Below are positions 43,230-51,856 of a stretch of 64,000 nucleotides of DNA, piece after piece. The notes below the pieces were generated by a model. The model saw only the letters and a list, made by a program, of their open reading frames with translations. It had not been told where the DNA came from and made no database searches. The stretch spans positions 1 to 64,000 of the forward strand of contig NZ_JAKGUG010000007.1 in assembly GCF_021568855.1 (NCBI RefSeq), read 5' to 3'. Every line of letters starts with the position of its first letter. Position 1 is the stretch's first letter. The DNA comes from Dethiosulfovibrio russensis. Its GTDB lineage: Bacteria > Synergistota > Synergistia > Synergistales > Dethiosulfovibrionaceae. The position numbers were made by a program, and so were the translations under genes.

Positions 43230-44843
43230 TCATTCCAATTTTTCGTTTGAATCCTCCAGTTTATCGGAGGGAGTCTCCAGTTTCAGTGGCTCAGACTGCT
43301 GATCGGCCGTCGAAACTTGTCTCTTGGCCGCCTTGAACTCCTCTCTCTGGGCTCTGTCCTTGACCTTCGACAGCAGGACCATCCAGAGCTGAAGAATCGA
43401 CCGTTTCAGAGGGGTCATGGTCCTTCCGCGCCAGATATCGGCGGCCCTTCGAAAAACGGCCGCCTCGGTGGGATAGGGATGGGGAATCCAGGAAAGGTTA
43501 CCTAATTTGATCCCTTCGTGCATCGCCAAGGCCAGCTCCGATATCATGTCGCCCGCTCTGGGGGCTACGAGAGTTGCCCCCAGCACGCGGCCCCTTCGGT
43601 TTACCACTATCTTGAGGAATCCCTCGGTAGCGCCGTCGATCCTGGAGCGATCCATGTCCTCCAGATTCACCTTTATCTCGCTGACCTTTTTACCCTCCGC
43701 CAGAGCCTGATCGAGGGTTACCCCGACATAGGCGACCTCAGGGGTGGTGTAGACGCAATGGGTCATACCCAACGGATCGTAGGTCCTCTTCACCGGAAGG
43801 AAGGCGTTTCTCAGGGAGATCTTGGCCGACAGTATCGCCCCGTGGGTGGAACAGGGAGTCAGACAGACGTCTCCGGCGCAGAAAACCCTTTGATTCTCGG
43901 TCCGGAGATGTTTATCGACCTTTATGCCGTCTCGCCACTCGATTCCGGCATTCTCAAGACCTAGTCCCTCAAGTCGAGGAACCCTTCCAGTCGCAAGGAG
44001 GAGCCGTTCTCCTCGAACCTGAAACTCACCGTCCCCGGAGGAGCATTTCAGTACCAGCTCTCCATCATCATCCTCGACCGACAGCACATCCACTCCCAGA
44101 CGGAGGTCCACGCCGTCGGACTCCAGGGCACGACGGACCATCCCGGACGCCTCCGGCTCTCCATAGGGAAGCAGACAGCGACGATCCTGGATCAAGGTCA
44201 CCGAGGATCCCAGACGTCGAAAGGCCTGGGCCAGCTCGCATCCCATGGCTCCGCCTCCCAGGACGACCATGGACCTCGGAAGCTCCTCGAGATCGAAGAC
44301 GGTCTCGTCCGTGAGGTAGTCGACCTCATTCAGCCCCGGTATCGGGGGTATCATAGGAACGGATCCCGTAGCGATTATGGCCCTGGTGAACTCGAACACG
44401 CGCCCCTCCACCGTCACGGAACGGGGAGAATCGAAGACGGCCCTGCCGGGGAACACATCGACTCCCTCGCTCAACAGCCTCAGAGCCGAGTCCTCGCCGC
44501 CCAATAGGGCCCTCAGATCGGACATACGCTTCCTCACAGACTGAAAATCGACCGACACGTCTCCTACGGACACTCCCAGTGCGAAAGAGTCTTTAACGTC
44601 TTGGATCCTACGGCCCGACGCCACGAACGTCTTGGAGGGGACGCATCCAGAATGTAGTCTTTCCCCTCCCAGGAGGGAGCTCTCTATCAAAGCGACCCTG
44701 GCTCCCATCCGGGCCCCCTCGACGGCTGCGGTCAAACCGGCTGCTCCCGCTCCCACGACCAACAGATCGTACCTATCTATCCCGTCGGAACGGTTGCCCT
44801 CCTTGGGCCTCAACCCCTCGGGATAGACGATCCTTTCCCTCAT
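43230..44843 (-). CDS. Pyridine nucleotide-disulfide oxidoreductase-like flavoprotein lacking one active-site Cys
   Basis: About 537 residues of the MerA/lipoamide dehydrogenase class. It has FAD-binding VVGAGAAGLTAA near 30-40, the NAD-binding VVLGGGAMGCELA, the second FAD motif RVFCAGDV and a C-terminal dimerisation domain. The redox-active motif reads GGERLHSGCVPSK, so the first Cys of C-x4-C is Arg62 and only C67 remains; it cannot form the usual disulfide. It may act more like a transhydrogenase or other flavin oxidoreductase. The charged tail after about 490 looks disordered. I choose ATG 44843 after GGAGGTG over an upstream ATG at 44948. Confidence 0.85.
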   Translation of the reverse strand: MRERIVYPEGLRPKEGNRSDGIDRYDLLVVGAGAAGLTAAVEGARMGARVALIESSLLGGERLHSGCVPSKTFVASGRRIQDVKDSFALGVSVGDVSVDFQSVRKRMSDLRALLGGEDSALRLLSEGVDVFPGRAVFDSPRSVTVEGRVFEFTRAIIATGSVPMIPPIPGLNEVDYLTDETVFDLEELPRSMVVLGGGAMGCELAQAFRRLGSSVTLIQDRRCLLPYGEPEASGMVRRALESDGVDLRLGVDVLSVEDDDGELVLKCSSGDGEFQVRGERLLLATGRVPRLEGLGLENAGIEWRDGIKVDKHLRTENQRVFCAGDVCLTPCSTHGAILSAKISLRNAFLPVKRTYDPLGMTHCVYTTPEVAYVGVTLDQALAEGKKVSEIKVNLEDMDRSRIDGATEGFLKIVVNRRGRVLGATLVAPRAGDMISELALAMHEGIKLGNLSWIPHPYPTEAAVFRRAADIWRGRTMTPLKRSILQLWMVLLSKVKDRAQREEFKAAKRQVSTADQQSEPLKLETPSDKLEDSNEKLE

Positions 44844-44957
44844 GAAGACACCTCCAGTCATCTTACATAAATCCCGCTCCATCATAGCATCAGGAGGACG
44901 AAAGTGGAGGCTCGATAGCGCCTTCACTTGCGTCCTCCTGAAAAGCAAAGCTAAAAC

Positions 44958-46160
44958 CTACGACCGAGAGCCTCTTCCTCCGTCGATCTTGCTCTCCGCC
45001 TCGTTCAACAGCAATCTAGGCGAAACTCCTCGGGTTATCCTGGCCGTTCCCATCGATACCGAGATAGGCCATCCGTATCTGTGGCCGAGGGCGACGAGCG
45101 ATTTTCGAAGATCCTCCGCCCTGTCGGAGGCGTCGCTTTCGCTCATGGGAGGCACTAGGAAGAGAAATTCATCCCCTCCGCGGCGGGCGGCCAACTCCCC
45201 TTCCCTCAGAGTATCCCTGATGGTCTCCCCTATACGGGCAAGGACCTCGTCCCCTCCTCGGTAACCCAAGACATCGTTTATCCTGTTAAAATCGTCCAGG
45301 TCGAGCAGAAACAGCCATCCTCCGGAATCACACATTCTATCCAACACGGCCATACCGTGGGATCGATCGTAAAGGCCGGTCAGGGAGTCCGTGACCGAAA
45401 GATCGGCGATACGCTCCATGGCCTCGTCCAGCCTTTCGGACTTGTCGGCCAGACGGCCCTCCAGGTCGGAACCCTTTTCCTCGAGCTCTACAACCTTTTC
45501 GGCAAGTGCGTTGGAATACCGGCGATAGGCCAGAAGAAACGGCAGGGACATCAGAACGAAAAAGGCCGATACGGCGAGACTGGTGAGCCCTCTCCTGAAG
45601 ATGGAATGCCACATGAACCCTATATCCATATCGGCACAGGCCAGATATTTCCTGCCCTCCTCGGACCTCATGGGATAGGCGATCGATCGATAGGTCCCCC
45701 ATCTGTCGGTATAGGTAACCCAGACCGGCTTCTCCGATTCGTAAGCTTTTTGAAACTCCACAGGAGCCTCCGGATAGGGATAGTAATACCATCTGGCCCT
45801 CTCTGCCGCCTCCTCCTCCGTCACGGTGGGAGCGGAAAAGAAAAACCGTCCTCCATCCTCTATCAGGGTATAGACCCAGGCAAAACCGATCCTGGAGACG
45901 TAATCCCCGAAGACCCTGCGATTTCGCAGCTCCTCCTCCTTGGATATGGCATAGGCAGAGGTAGCCCTATCGTGAAAGTCGGGAGCCAGCATGGACGGAA
46001 GGGCCAGAGCGGCCAGCTCGAGCTGACGATCCACCTCTCTCACGACCTCCACCTTAGCATCATAAAGAGATACGGCCACGTAGGCCAGGACGATCAAGGC
46101 CAGGAAGACCAAACCCCTTTTCAAGGTGGTCCTTAAATTTAAGGTGTTATCTCGTTTCAT
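44958..46160 (-). CDS. Membrane-bound diguanylate cyclase (GGDEF)
   Basis: 400 residues: membrane helix (15-33), an extracytoplasmic sensor (about 35-190; includes AWVYTLIEDGGRFFFSAPT), second helix (about 192-214), a coiled coil (220-260), then a GGDEF domain with an intact RRGGDEFLF near 325-333. It should make cyclic-di-GMP from GTP in response to an external or envelope signal. The RxxD inhibitory site is not evident in the usual place. Monocistronic. Confidence 0.92.
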   Translation of the reverse strand: MKRDNTLNLRTTLKRGLVFLALIVLAYVAVSLYDAKVEVVREVDRQLELAALALPSMLAPDFHDRATSAYAISKEEELRNRRVFGDYVSRIGFAWVYTLIEDGGRFFFSAPTVTEEEAAERARWYYYPYPEAPVEFQKAYESEKPVWVTYTDRWGTYRSIAYPMRSEEGRKYLACADMDIGFMWHSIFRRGLTSLAVSAFFVLMSLPFLLAYRRYSNALAEKVVELEEKGSDLEGRLADKSERLDEAMERIADLSVTDSLTGLYDRSHGMAVLDRMCDSGGWLFLLDLDDFNRINDVLGYRGGDEVLARIGETIRDTLREGELAARRGGDEFLFLVPPMSESDASDRAEDLRKSLVALGHRYGWPISVSMGTARITRGVSPRLLLNEAESKIDGGRGSRS

Positions 46161-46253
46161 CGGCGCCTCCTGTAAGACGATCGGCCGTCTTAAATATTTC
46201 CCCGAAGGGTTTTTACATAATAAGAGGAACCGTTTTAGAAGGCAAGAAAGAGA

Positions 46254-47540
46254 TTACAGATAGACGATCCAGAGATAGAAAGAGCACACCACCATGGAGA
46301 CCAACATAACCGGGAACCCCACCTTCAAAAAGCCTCCGAAAGTTATCGGATGTTCCGTCCTGGAGACCATTCCCGCCACTATGACGTTGGCGCTGGCTCC
46401 GACCAGGCTGCCGTTGCCTCCCAGACAGGCCCCTAGTGCCAGAGCCCACCAGAGAGGGGTCACGTTCATGGCGGTAAGGGTTCCGATACTCTTTATGAGA
46501 GGTATCATGGTCGCCACGAAGGGGATGTTGTCTATAAAAGCAGATGCGAAGGCCGACACCCATAGGACCGTAAAGGTTGTCAACATGAGATCTCCCGAGG
46601 TGAGCTTGACCACCTCTCCGGCCAGGAACTCTATAACACCCAGTCCCTCCAGCGTCCCCACCAGAATGAAGAGCCCCACGAAGAAAAAGATGGTCCCCCA
46701 CTCGACCTCAAGAAGCAGGTCCTCCGGGTTGACGTCGGCTATAACCATCAGTATGGCCGCTCCCGCCATGGCCACCGTGGCGGACTCGTAACCCAGCATC
46801 TGATGGAATACGAACCCCGCCATGACCAGTCCCAGCACGGTCAGACATTTGACCAGCAGACGATGGTCCGATATCTCCAGGTCCGGATTCATCGACATTA
46901 TCTCCGCCTTGGCCTCCTCCTTGACCGTCAGATGGCGACCGTAGACGAAACGGCAGAAAACCAGCACCACCGCCAGGATTATCAAAGCCGGAGGGGCCAG
47001 GTTCTCCATGAAATCCAGGAATCCCAGGTCGGTGGCTCCGCCTATCATTATGTTGGGCGGGTCTCCTATCAGGGTAGCGGTGCCTCCTACGTTAGAGGCC
47101 AGTATCTCCGGCATCAAGAAGTAGATCGGGTTCAAAGCCAGGACATCGCATATGACCATGGTCACCGGAGCCACAAGCAAAACGGTGGTCACGTTGTCCA
47201 GGAAAGCGGAGGAGACGGCGGTAAGCAGCACGAACAGCACCATTATCCTCCATGGGTCGCCCTTGGCTATCTGGGCCGCCTTTATGGCCACGTACTGAAA
47301 GACGCCGGTCCTCTTGGTAACTGTGACTATCAGCATCATTCCCACCAACAGGGTTATAGTGTTGAAATCCACCGAGGCTATAGCCTCCTCCTGAGAGATC
47401 GCTCTCATCAAGAGCATCGCCGAGGCACCGGCCAGGGCCACGGAGATGCGGTTCAACTTCTCCGCCACTATGAGACCATAGGCAACGAGGAAGACCGTCA
47501 CGGCGGCGACGATATGGAGATCGAGTGTCATCTCAATCAT
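46254..47540 (-). CDS. ArsB/NhaD-type ion permease
   Basis: A 428-residue protein with 11-12 membrane segments and the ion-transporter superfamily signatures SAFLDNVTTVLLVAPVT and, in the second half, SAFIDNIPFVATMIPL. GGTATLIGDPPNIMIGG and GGNGSLVGASANVIVAG are the matching re-entrant motifs of the two repeats. The family includes arsenite exporters, Na+/H+ antiporters and dicarboxylate carriers; none is preferred by context (no ars genes nearby). Its start overlaps the stop of the upstream unknown gene by 8 bases. Confidence 0.87.
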   Translation of the reverse strand: MIEMTLDLHIVAAVTVFLVAYGLIVAEKLNRISVALAGASAMLLMRAISQEEAIASVDFNTITLLVGMMLIVTVTKRTGVFQYVAIKAAQIAKGDPWRIMVLFVLLTAVSSAFLDNVTTVLLVAPVTMVICDVLALNPIYFLMPEILASNVGGTATLIGDPPNIMIGGATDLGFLDFMENLAPPALIILAVVLVFCRFVYGRHLTVKEEAKAEIMSMNPDLEISDHRLLVKCLTVLGLVMAGFVFHQMLGYESATVAMAGAAILMVIADVNPEDLLLEVEWGTIFFFVGLFILVGTLEGLGVIEFLAGEVVKLTSGDLMLTTFTVLWVSAFASAFIDNIPFVATMIPLIKSIGTLTAMNVTPLWWALALGACLGGNGSLVGASANVIVAGMVSRTEHPITFGGFLKVGFPVMLVSMVVCSFYLWIVYL

Positions 47541-48087
47541 CCTCGCGATCTAGAGGAGCTTCCCTCTCTCGATCCAGACAGAAGGGCTCGGTGTCGAAGT
47601 AGACCCTCTCACTGTGATCTCTTATGGCATCGAACACACCGTGAAGGTGCTCCAGAGAACCCTTTATGGTGGCGATATCCTCCGGCTTGACGTCGTAGTA
47701 GAGACAGATCGAGTCCAGACGCCGAGCGAGAAAACGGAGATCCGAGTTCATATCGATCAGCTCTTTGAAGTGGCTGGACCGTGCCAGCTGCTTTATCTGG
47801 GCTATATCGTTCCTTATCGACTCGACCACGCACTTCTCCGAATCGAAGGTCCCGGCTGGCTGAGGATAGGGAGTTACTCTCTCCAGGAAAAACTGTCCCT
47901 TCCTGTTCAAATTGTAGACGTACTTAACCTTGATCCCTTCGACCTCGAACCTTATGTAACACAGGAAGGAGTTTATAACCTCTATCTTTGCCCCCATCTG
48001 TTTGAGCCTCATCTCCTGGGTGCTTAGCTCGGCCTTGAGATAGGGCCTAGGCCCTCTTTCCACTCTTCTAGAATGTCTTTCCGGCAT
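47533..48087 (-). CDS. Hypothetical protein coupled to the permease
   Basis: 184 residues, soluble, charged. The N-terminal 25 residues are basic. A beta-rich part (MGAKIEVINSFLCYIRFEVEGIKVKYVYNL without signal sequence) is followed by a mainly helical C-terminus ending in an acidic tail. No family recognised. I use ATG 48087, preceded by GGGAGG; an upstream in-frame start at 48144 has no ribosome site. It is translationally coupled to the ArsB/NhaD permease by an 8-base overlap, so a role linked to that transporter is plausible. Confidence 0.75.
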   Translation of the reverse strand: MPERHSRRVERGPRPYLKAELSTQEMRLKQMGAKIEVINSFLCYIRFEVEGIKVKYVYNLNRKGQFFLERVTPYPQPAGTFDSEKCVVESIRNDIAQIKQLARSSHFKELIDMNSDLRFLARRLDSICLYYDVKPEDIATIKGSLEHLHGVFDAIRDHSERVYFDTEPFCLDREREAPLDREDD

Positions 48088-48305
48088 CTTTCTTACCTCC
48101 CGATAAATGTAATTTCTGCCGGAGGGCCTAAGAGGTCGCGGCATGGTAAAAATCGAAAATCTTGATCGTCGATTCGACTGACTTTAAACGAGATTTCCGA
48201 GAACGGCAGGCAAGATACCACTGTACGATGCAGATGTCAATATGGATCCGCTTTGAATCCGGGCCACCATGGCTTACAATTATCGGGAAGGAGGCGATCT
48301 GAGAG

Positions 48306-49130
48306 ATGAGACGCTATATAGTCGCGGCAGCCCAGATGGACAGTGGACCGGAAAAAGAGATCAACTTGATTCATATGGAGGCAATGATCGAAGAGGCGGG
48401 GAAACTTGGCGCATCCCTCATCGTCTTCCCTGAGACGTCCACCTTGCTGCCATCGTCGGGCATCGAAAAGGAGGAGGGGGCCGAACCGGTCCCCGGTCCA
48501 TCCACCGACAGGCTCTCCAAGGCGGCACGGGAAGCCGGAATATGGGTCCACAGCGGGAGCCTCCTGGAGAGGTTCGAGGGTAACGAAAAATGCTACAACA
48601 CCTCGGTTCTCATCTCCCCGAAGGGAGAGGTCACGGCTAAGTATAGAAAGATACACCTCTTCGACGTAAACGTCCATGACGGCCCCTCCGTCAGGGAGTC
48701 GGCCAGCTACGCTTCGGGAAACGAGATAGTCATGGCCGAGACCCCCCTTGGCAATATCGGCATGTCCATATGCTACGACCTTAGATTCCCCGAGCTGTAC
48801 AGAATACTGGCCTTGAGGGGCGCACAGTTGCTGGTCGTCCCGGCCTGTTTCACCTCCGACACCGGCAAAGAACACTGGGAACCTCTTCTTCGAGCCAGAG
48901 CCATAGAAAACCTGTGCTACGTAGTGGCCCCCGGACAGGTCGGTTCGAAGCCCCGATACAGGGCCCACGGCAAATCGATGGTGGTGGATCCCTGGGGAAC
49001 CGTTACGGCATGCCGGGCCTCCGGAGAGGGATTGGTCCTGGCCGAGGTGGACCTGGACAGACTCGAATCGCTGAGACACTCGGTGCCATGCCTTCAGAAC
49101 AGACGCCCCGACGCCTACGACTGGCGGTAA
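48306..49130 (+). CDS. Carbon-nitrogen hydrolase (nitrilase/Nit superfamily)
   Basis: A 274-residue cytosolic amidase with the Glu-Lys-Cys triad. Glu is in IVFPETST, Lys in KYRKIHLFD and the nucleophile in MSICYDLRFPEL. The KIHLFDV and CYDLRFPELYR stretches place it near the Nit1/deaminated-glutathione or omega-amidase group, which removes the amide from small dicarboxylate amides; the precise substrate is uncertain. AAGGAGG precedes the ATG. Monocistronic, ending at a strong terminator. Confidence 0.92.
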   Translation: MRRYIVAAAQMDSGPEKEINLIHMEAMIEEAGKLGASLIVFPETSTLLPSSGIEKEEGAEPVPGPSTDRLSKAAREAGIWVHSGSLLERFEGNEKCYNTSVLISPKGEVTAKYRKIHLFDVNVHDGPSVRESASYASGNEIVMAETPLGNIGMSICYDLRFPELYRILALRGAQLLVVPACFTSDTGKEHWEPLLRARAIENLCYVVAPGQVGSKPRYRAHGKSMVVDPWGTVTACRASGEGLVLAEVDLDRLESLRHSVPCLQNRRPDAYDWR

Positions 49131-49151
49131 AGACGACGGAAGACATTTAAA

Positions 49152-49183
49152 AAGGTGGGACCCGTAGCTACGGGTCCCACCTT
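49152..49183. terminator. Bidirectional terminator between nitrilase and TAXI genes
   Basis: A perfect 16-bp palindrome-like stem (AAGGTGGGACCCGTAG with CTACGGGTCCCACCTT) between convergent genes. Confidence 0.88.
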
Positions 49184-49213
49184 CTCTATCGACGGATTAT
49201 GGATCGAGATATA

Positions 49214-50176
49214 TTACTTGAGATCCGGAACGGAGATTCCCGCTTCCTTGTAGAACTTGGCTGCTCCGGGATGGACCGGAACGGAGGCGCCGGCGGTGGC
49301 GGTATCGAGGGTAAAGAGCTTGCACTTGGAGTGGACCTTATGCATCTCCTCGACGTTCTCCCAGAAGGTCTTGGTGATCCTGTAGATAAGATCCTCGGGA
49401 AGATCGGCATCGCAGACCCACATGGCCATGACGGCGGGGGTGGGGGTATCGTGGTCGACGCCGTTATAGGTGCCGGCGGGGATGGAGCTCTTGACGAAGT
49501 AACTGAAGGTTTCGGTCAGCTCGCCCATGAACTCGTCGCTGAAGGAGACGAGATCGATGTCGTGAAGAGTGGCCAGGTCCATGATGGACGAGGTGGGATA
49601 ACCGGCGGTCACGAAACCGACGTCCAGCTGTCCGTCCTTGAAGCGCTGGGTGGTGTTGTTAAAATCGAGGAAATCGGTGTTCATGTCGGCATACTTGATA
49701 CCGGCAACCTGAAGGATGGCGGAGACGTCGCCCTGGACTCCCGAACCGGGGGCTCCCACGGAGACCCTCTTGCCCTTGATATCCATTATGTCCTTGACAC
49801 CGGAGCCCTTGAGGGTTATGCACTGGATGTGCTCGGGATAGAGGGAGGCCACGAGACGGATGTTCTTGTAAGGAGTCTTGAACATACGCTCTCCGTTATA
49901 GGCCCAATAGGCCACGTCATTCTGCACGAAGGCCATCTCTATCTCGTGGGTTCCGATGAGATTGAGGTTGGCCACAGACGCGTTGCCCGTCTCTCCCGTC
50001 ATTTGCACGTCCGGAAGATGGCGAGAGATAAGGTCGGCCAGTCCACCCCCAACGGGATAATAGGTTCCACCGGTTCCACCGGTCGCCAGGGACACGAAGG
50101 TCTTGGCGGATGCGGCACCCGCCACGGACATTACCAAAACGCCCACGACCATTAACGCTGTTAAAAACTTGCGCAT
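49214..50176 (-). CDS. TAXI-family TRAP transporter solute-binding protein
   Basis: 320 residues with a signal peptide (1-25, ending in AASA) and the TAXI family features: FVSLATGGTGGTYYPVGGGLADL near the mature N-terminus and RVSVGAPGSGVQGDV in the middle. Such proteins deliver solutes (often glutamate or other carboxylates) to a fused DctQM membrane component. No TRAP membrane gene is in the window, so it is an orphan binding protein here. GGAGG precedes the ATG; the gene is divergent from the decarboxylase beta subunit. Confidence 0.93.
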   Translation of the reverse strand: MRKFLTALMVVGVLVMSVAGAASAKTFVSLATGGTGGTYYPVGGGLADLISRHLPDVQMTGETGNASVANLNLIGTHEIEMAFVQNDVAYWAYNGERMFKTPYKNIRLVASLYPEHIQCITLKGSGVKDIMDIKGKRVSVGAPGSGVQGDVSAILQVAGIKYADMNTDFLDFNNTTQRFKDGQLDVGFVTAGYPTSSIMDLATLHDIDLVSFSDEFMGELTETFSYFVKSSIPAGTYNGVDHDTPTPAVMAMWVCDADLPEDLIYRITKTFWENVEEMHKVHSKCKLFTLDTATAGASVPVHPGAAKFYKEAGISVPDLK

Positions 50177-50336
50177 TACACAACCTCCTTTAGGATATTA
50201 TTTCCCCTTGCCGATTTTCCATCGGCGCCTCACGAATAATGGTATTCAAACCGATCTTAGTATAGTAAGAATGTTCCATCGGGTCAAGAAACTCTCCCCT
50301 GTATACTTGAACGGATCCCTTAGAGACTACCTGGTA

Positions 50337-50342
50337 TATAAT
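50337..50342 (+). promoter_or_regulatory. Possible -10 element of the decarboxylase beta-subunit gene
   Basis: A TATAAT lies 28 bases before the start codon. No -35 of good quality stands at 16-18 bases. The rest of the 50177-50369 gap shows nothing clear. Confidence 0.35.
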
Positions 50343-50369
50343 CGAGGTAAAAAAATAGGAGGTTATGAT

Positions 50370-51491
50370 ATGGGAACCATATTTCAGTCATTGAGCCAGT
50401 TCACACCGCAACAGGCAATAATGATGACAGTAGGACTTATACTGATCTATCTCTCCGTGGTCAAAAAGTACGAGCCGAACCTGCTGCTTCCCATGGGGTT
50501 CGGCACCATATTGGTGAACATACCTCTTTCCTCCGCCATCACACACATGGCGGGAGGGCAGATACAGCACGGTGCCCTCAGCCTGCTCTTCGACATGGGC
50601 ATAGCCACCGAGCTGTTCCCCCTGCTGATCTTCATAGCCGTAGGGGCCATGATCGACTTCACCCCGCTGTTTCAGAACCCCGTGACATTTCTCTTCGGAC
50701 TGAGCGCCCAGGCGGGCATTTTTCTCACCATGGGACTGGCCCTTCTCATAGGCTTCGACCTCAAGGAGGCCGCTTCCATAGGGATAATCGGGGCCGCCGA
50801 CGGCCCCACGTCCATATACGTATCCGCCCGGTTCGCGCCTCATCTGCTGGGGCCCATATCGGTGGCAGCCTATTCCTACATGGCTATGGTGCCGGTGATA
50901 CAGCCTCCGGTTATAAAACTCCTCACCAGCGAGGAAGAGAGACAGCTTCCCATGACATACTCGGCAAAGAGGGTATCGAGAGCGAAGAAGATAATATTTC
51001 CCATAGCGGTAACCATCGTGGCGGGGATGATAGCCCCTCCCTCGGCGGCGCTGATCGGTTTTCTGATGTTCGGGAACCTGCTGAGAGAGAGCGGCGTGGT
51101 CGACCGCCTGGCCAAGGGAGCCCAGAACGAGCTGGCGAACATAGTCACTATCCTTCTGGGGCTTGGGATATCGGCATCCATGACGGGGGAGAGATTCATA
51201 CAGCCTCAGACCCTGCTGATACTGGCCATGGGCTTCATGGCCTTCGTGCTGGACACGGCGGTGGGGGTGCTCTCCGCGAAGGGTCTGAACCTCTTCCTGA
51301 AAGAAAAGATCAATCCCATGATCGGTGCCGCCGGGATCTCGGCCTTTCCCATGTCGGCCAGGACGGTTCAACAGCTGGCGGCGGAATCTCAGAAAGGCAA
51401 CTTCATACTGATGCAGGCGGTAGGAGCCAACGTGTCGGGTCAGATAGGATCGGTGCTGGCAGGAGGGCTGCTGCTTGCATTTCTGGGATAG
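50370..51491 (+). CDS. Na+-translocating decarboxylase beta subunit (OadB/GcdB family)
   Basis: A 373-residue membrane protein with about nine hydrophobic segments. The conserved GAADGPTSIY motif holds the Asp used in Na+ and proton movement, and the C-terminal GAAGISAFPMSARTVQ and GANVSGQIGSV motifs are also present. It pumps Na+ out as a carboxybiotin is decarboxylated. The alpha, gamma and biotin-carrier subunits are not next to it, so whether it serves oxaloacetate, glutaryl-CoA or methylmalonyl-CoA decarboxylase cannot be told. The start is ATG 50370 after AGGAGG; the frame is open far upstream but without a family match. Confidence 0.92.
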   Translation: MGTIFQSLSQFTPQQAIMMTVGLILIYLSVVKKYEPNLLLPMGFGTILVNIPLSSAITHMAGGQIQHGALSLLFDMGIATELFPLLIFIAVGAMIDFTPLFQNPVTFLFGLSAQAGIFLTMGLALLIGFDLKEAASIGIIGAADGPTSIYVSARFAPHLLGPISVAAYSYMAMVPVIQPPVIKLLTSEEERQLPMTYSAKRVSRAKKIIFPIAVTIVAGMIAPPSAALIGFLMFGNLLRESGVVDRLAKGAQNELANIVTILLGLGISASMTGERFIQPQTLLILAMGFMAFVLDTAVGVLSAKGLNLFLKEKINPMIGAAGISAFPMSARTVQQLAAESQKGNFILMQAVGANVSGQIGSVLAGGLLLAFLG

Positions 51492-51521
51492 AGTGGACAG
51501 AAAGGATCCAAAGGTATATCA

Positions 51522-51549
51522 TTGCACCGGATTACATAGTTTGTAGAAA
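51522..51549 (+). promoter_or_regulatory. Possible promoter of the cobalamin-regulated operon
   Basis: TTGCAC, 16 bases, TAGAAA, about 20 bases before the riboswitch. Imperfect but well placed. Confidence 0.35.
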
Positions 51550-51567
51550 AAACGAATAAAAGAAAAA

Positions 51568-51697
51568 ACCGTTTGGAAGCCGGTGAAAATCCGGCACAGC
51601 CCCGCTGCGGTGAGGATGACGAGACGAAAAAAACGCCACTGGGACCCCCTGGGAAGGCTTTCGTCGAGTATGAATCCAAGTCCGAATACTCTCGGTT
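51568..51697 (+). promoter_or_regulatory. Cobalamin (B12) riboswitch
   Basis: The aptamer has the GGAAGCCGGTGAAAATCCGG opening, ACAGCCCCGCTGC, GAGGATGACGAGAC, then the B12 box GCCACTG...CCTGGGAAGGC and the late AGTCCGAATAC element. The order and spacing are those of an adenosylcobalamin riboswitch. It stands about 160 bases before the TTG start of the first surface-protein gene. The 3' part contains a stem at 51751-51777 without a T-run, so control may act on translation or through a pseudoknot rather than by a simple terminator. This explains most of the 51492-51856 gap. Confidence 0.92.
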
Positions 51698-51856
51698 TTT
51701 TCGTTGCTTTTGTGTCGTCCTCGAGGGCCAGGACGGCGCATTTTTCGTGGGGCGACGGCCTTGTGGTCGTCGCTCCACTGTGGAAAGGGGGAAAGCGTAA
51801 ACCTTTGGAGAGGCCCTCATGAAAGCTAAAACGGCAAATACGAGGAGGTCTTTTCA

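Noticed and set aside
50103-50369. N-terminal extension of the decarboxylase beta subunit
   Set aside because: The extra 89 residues overlap the TAXI gene and its promoter region and do not match the family; AGGAGG marks ATG 50370.
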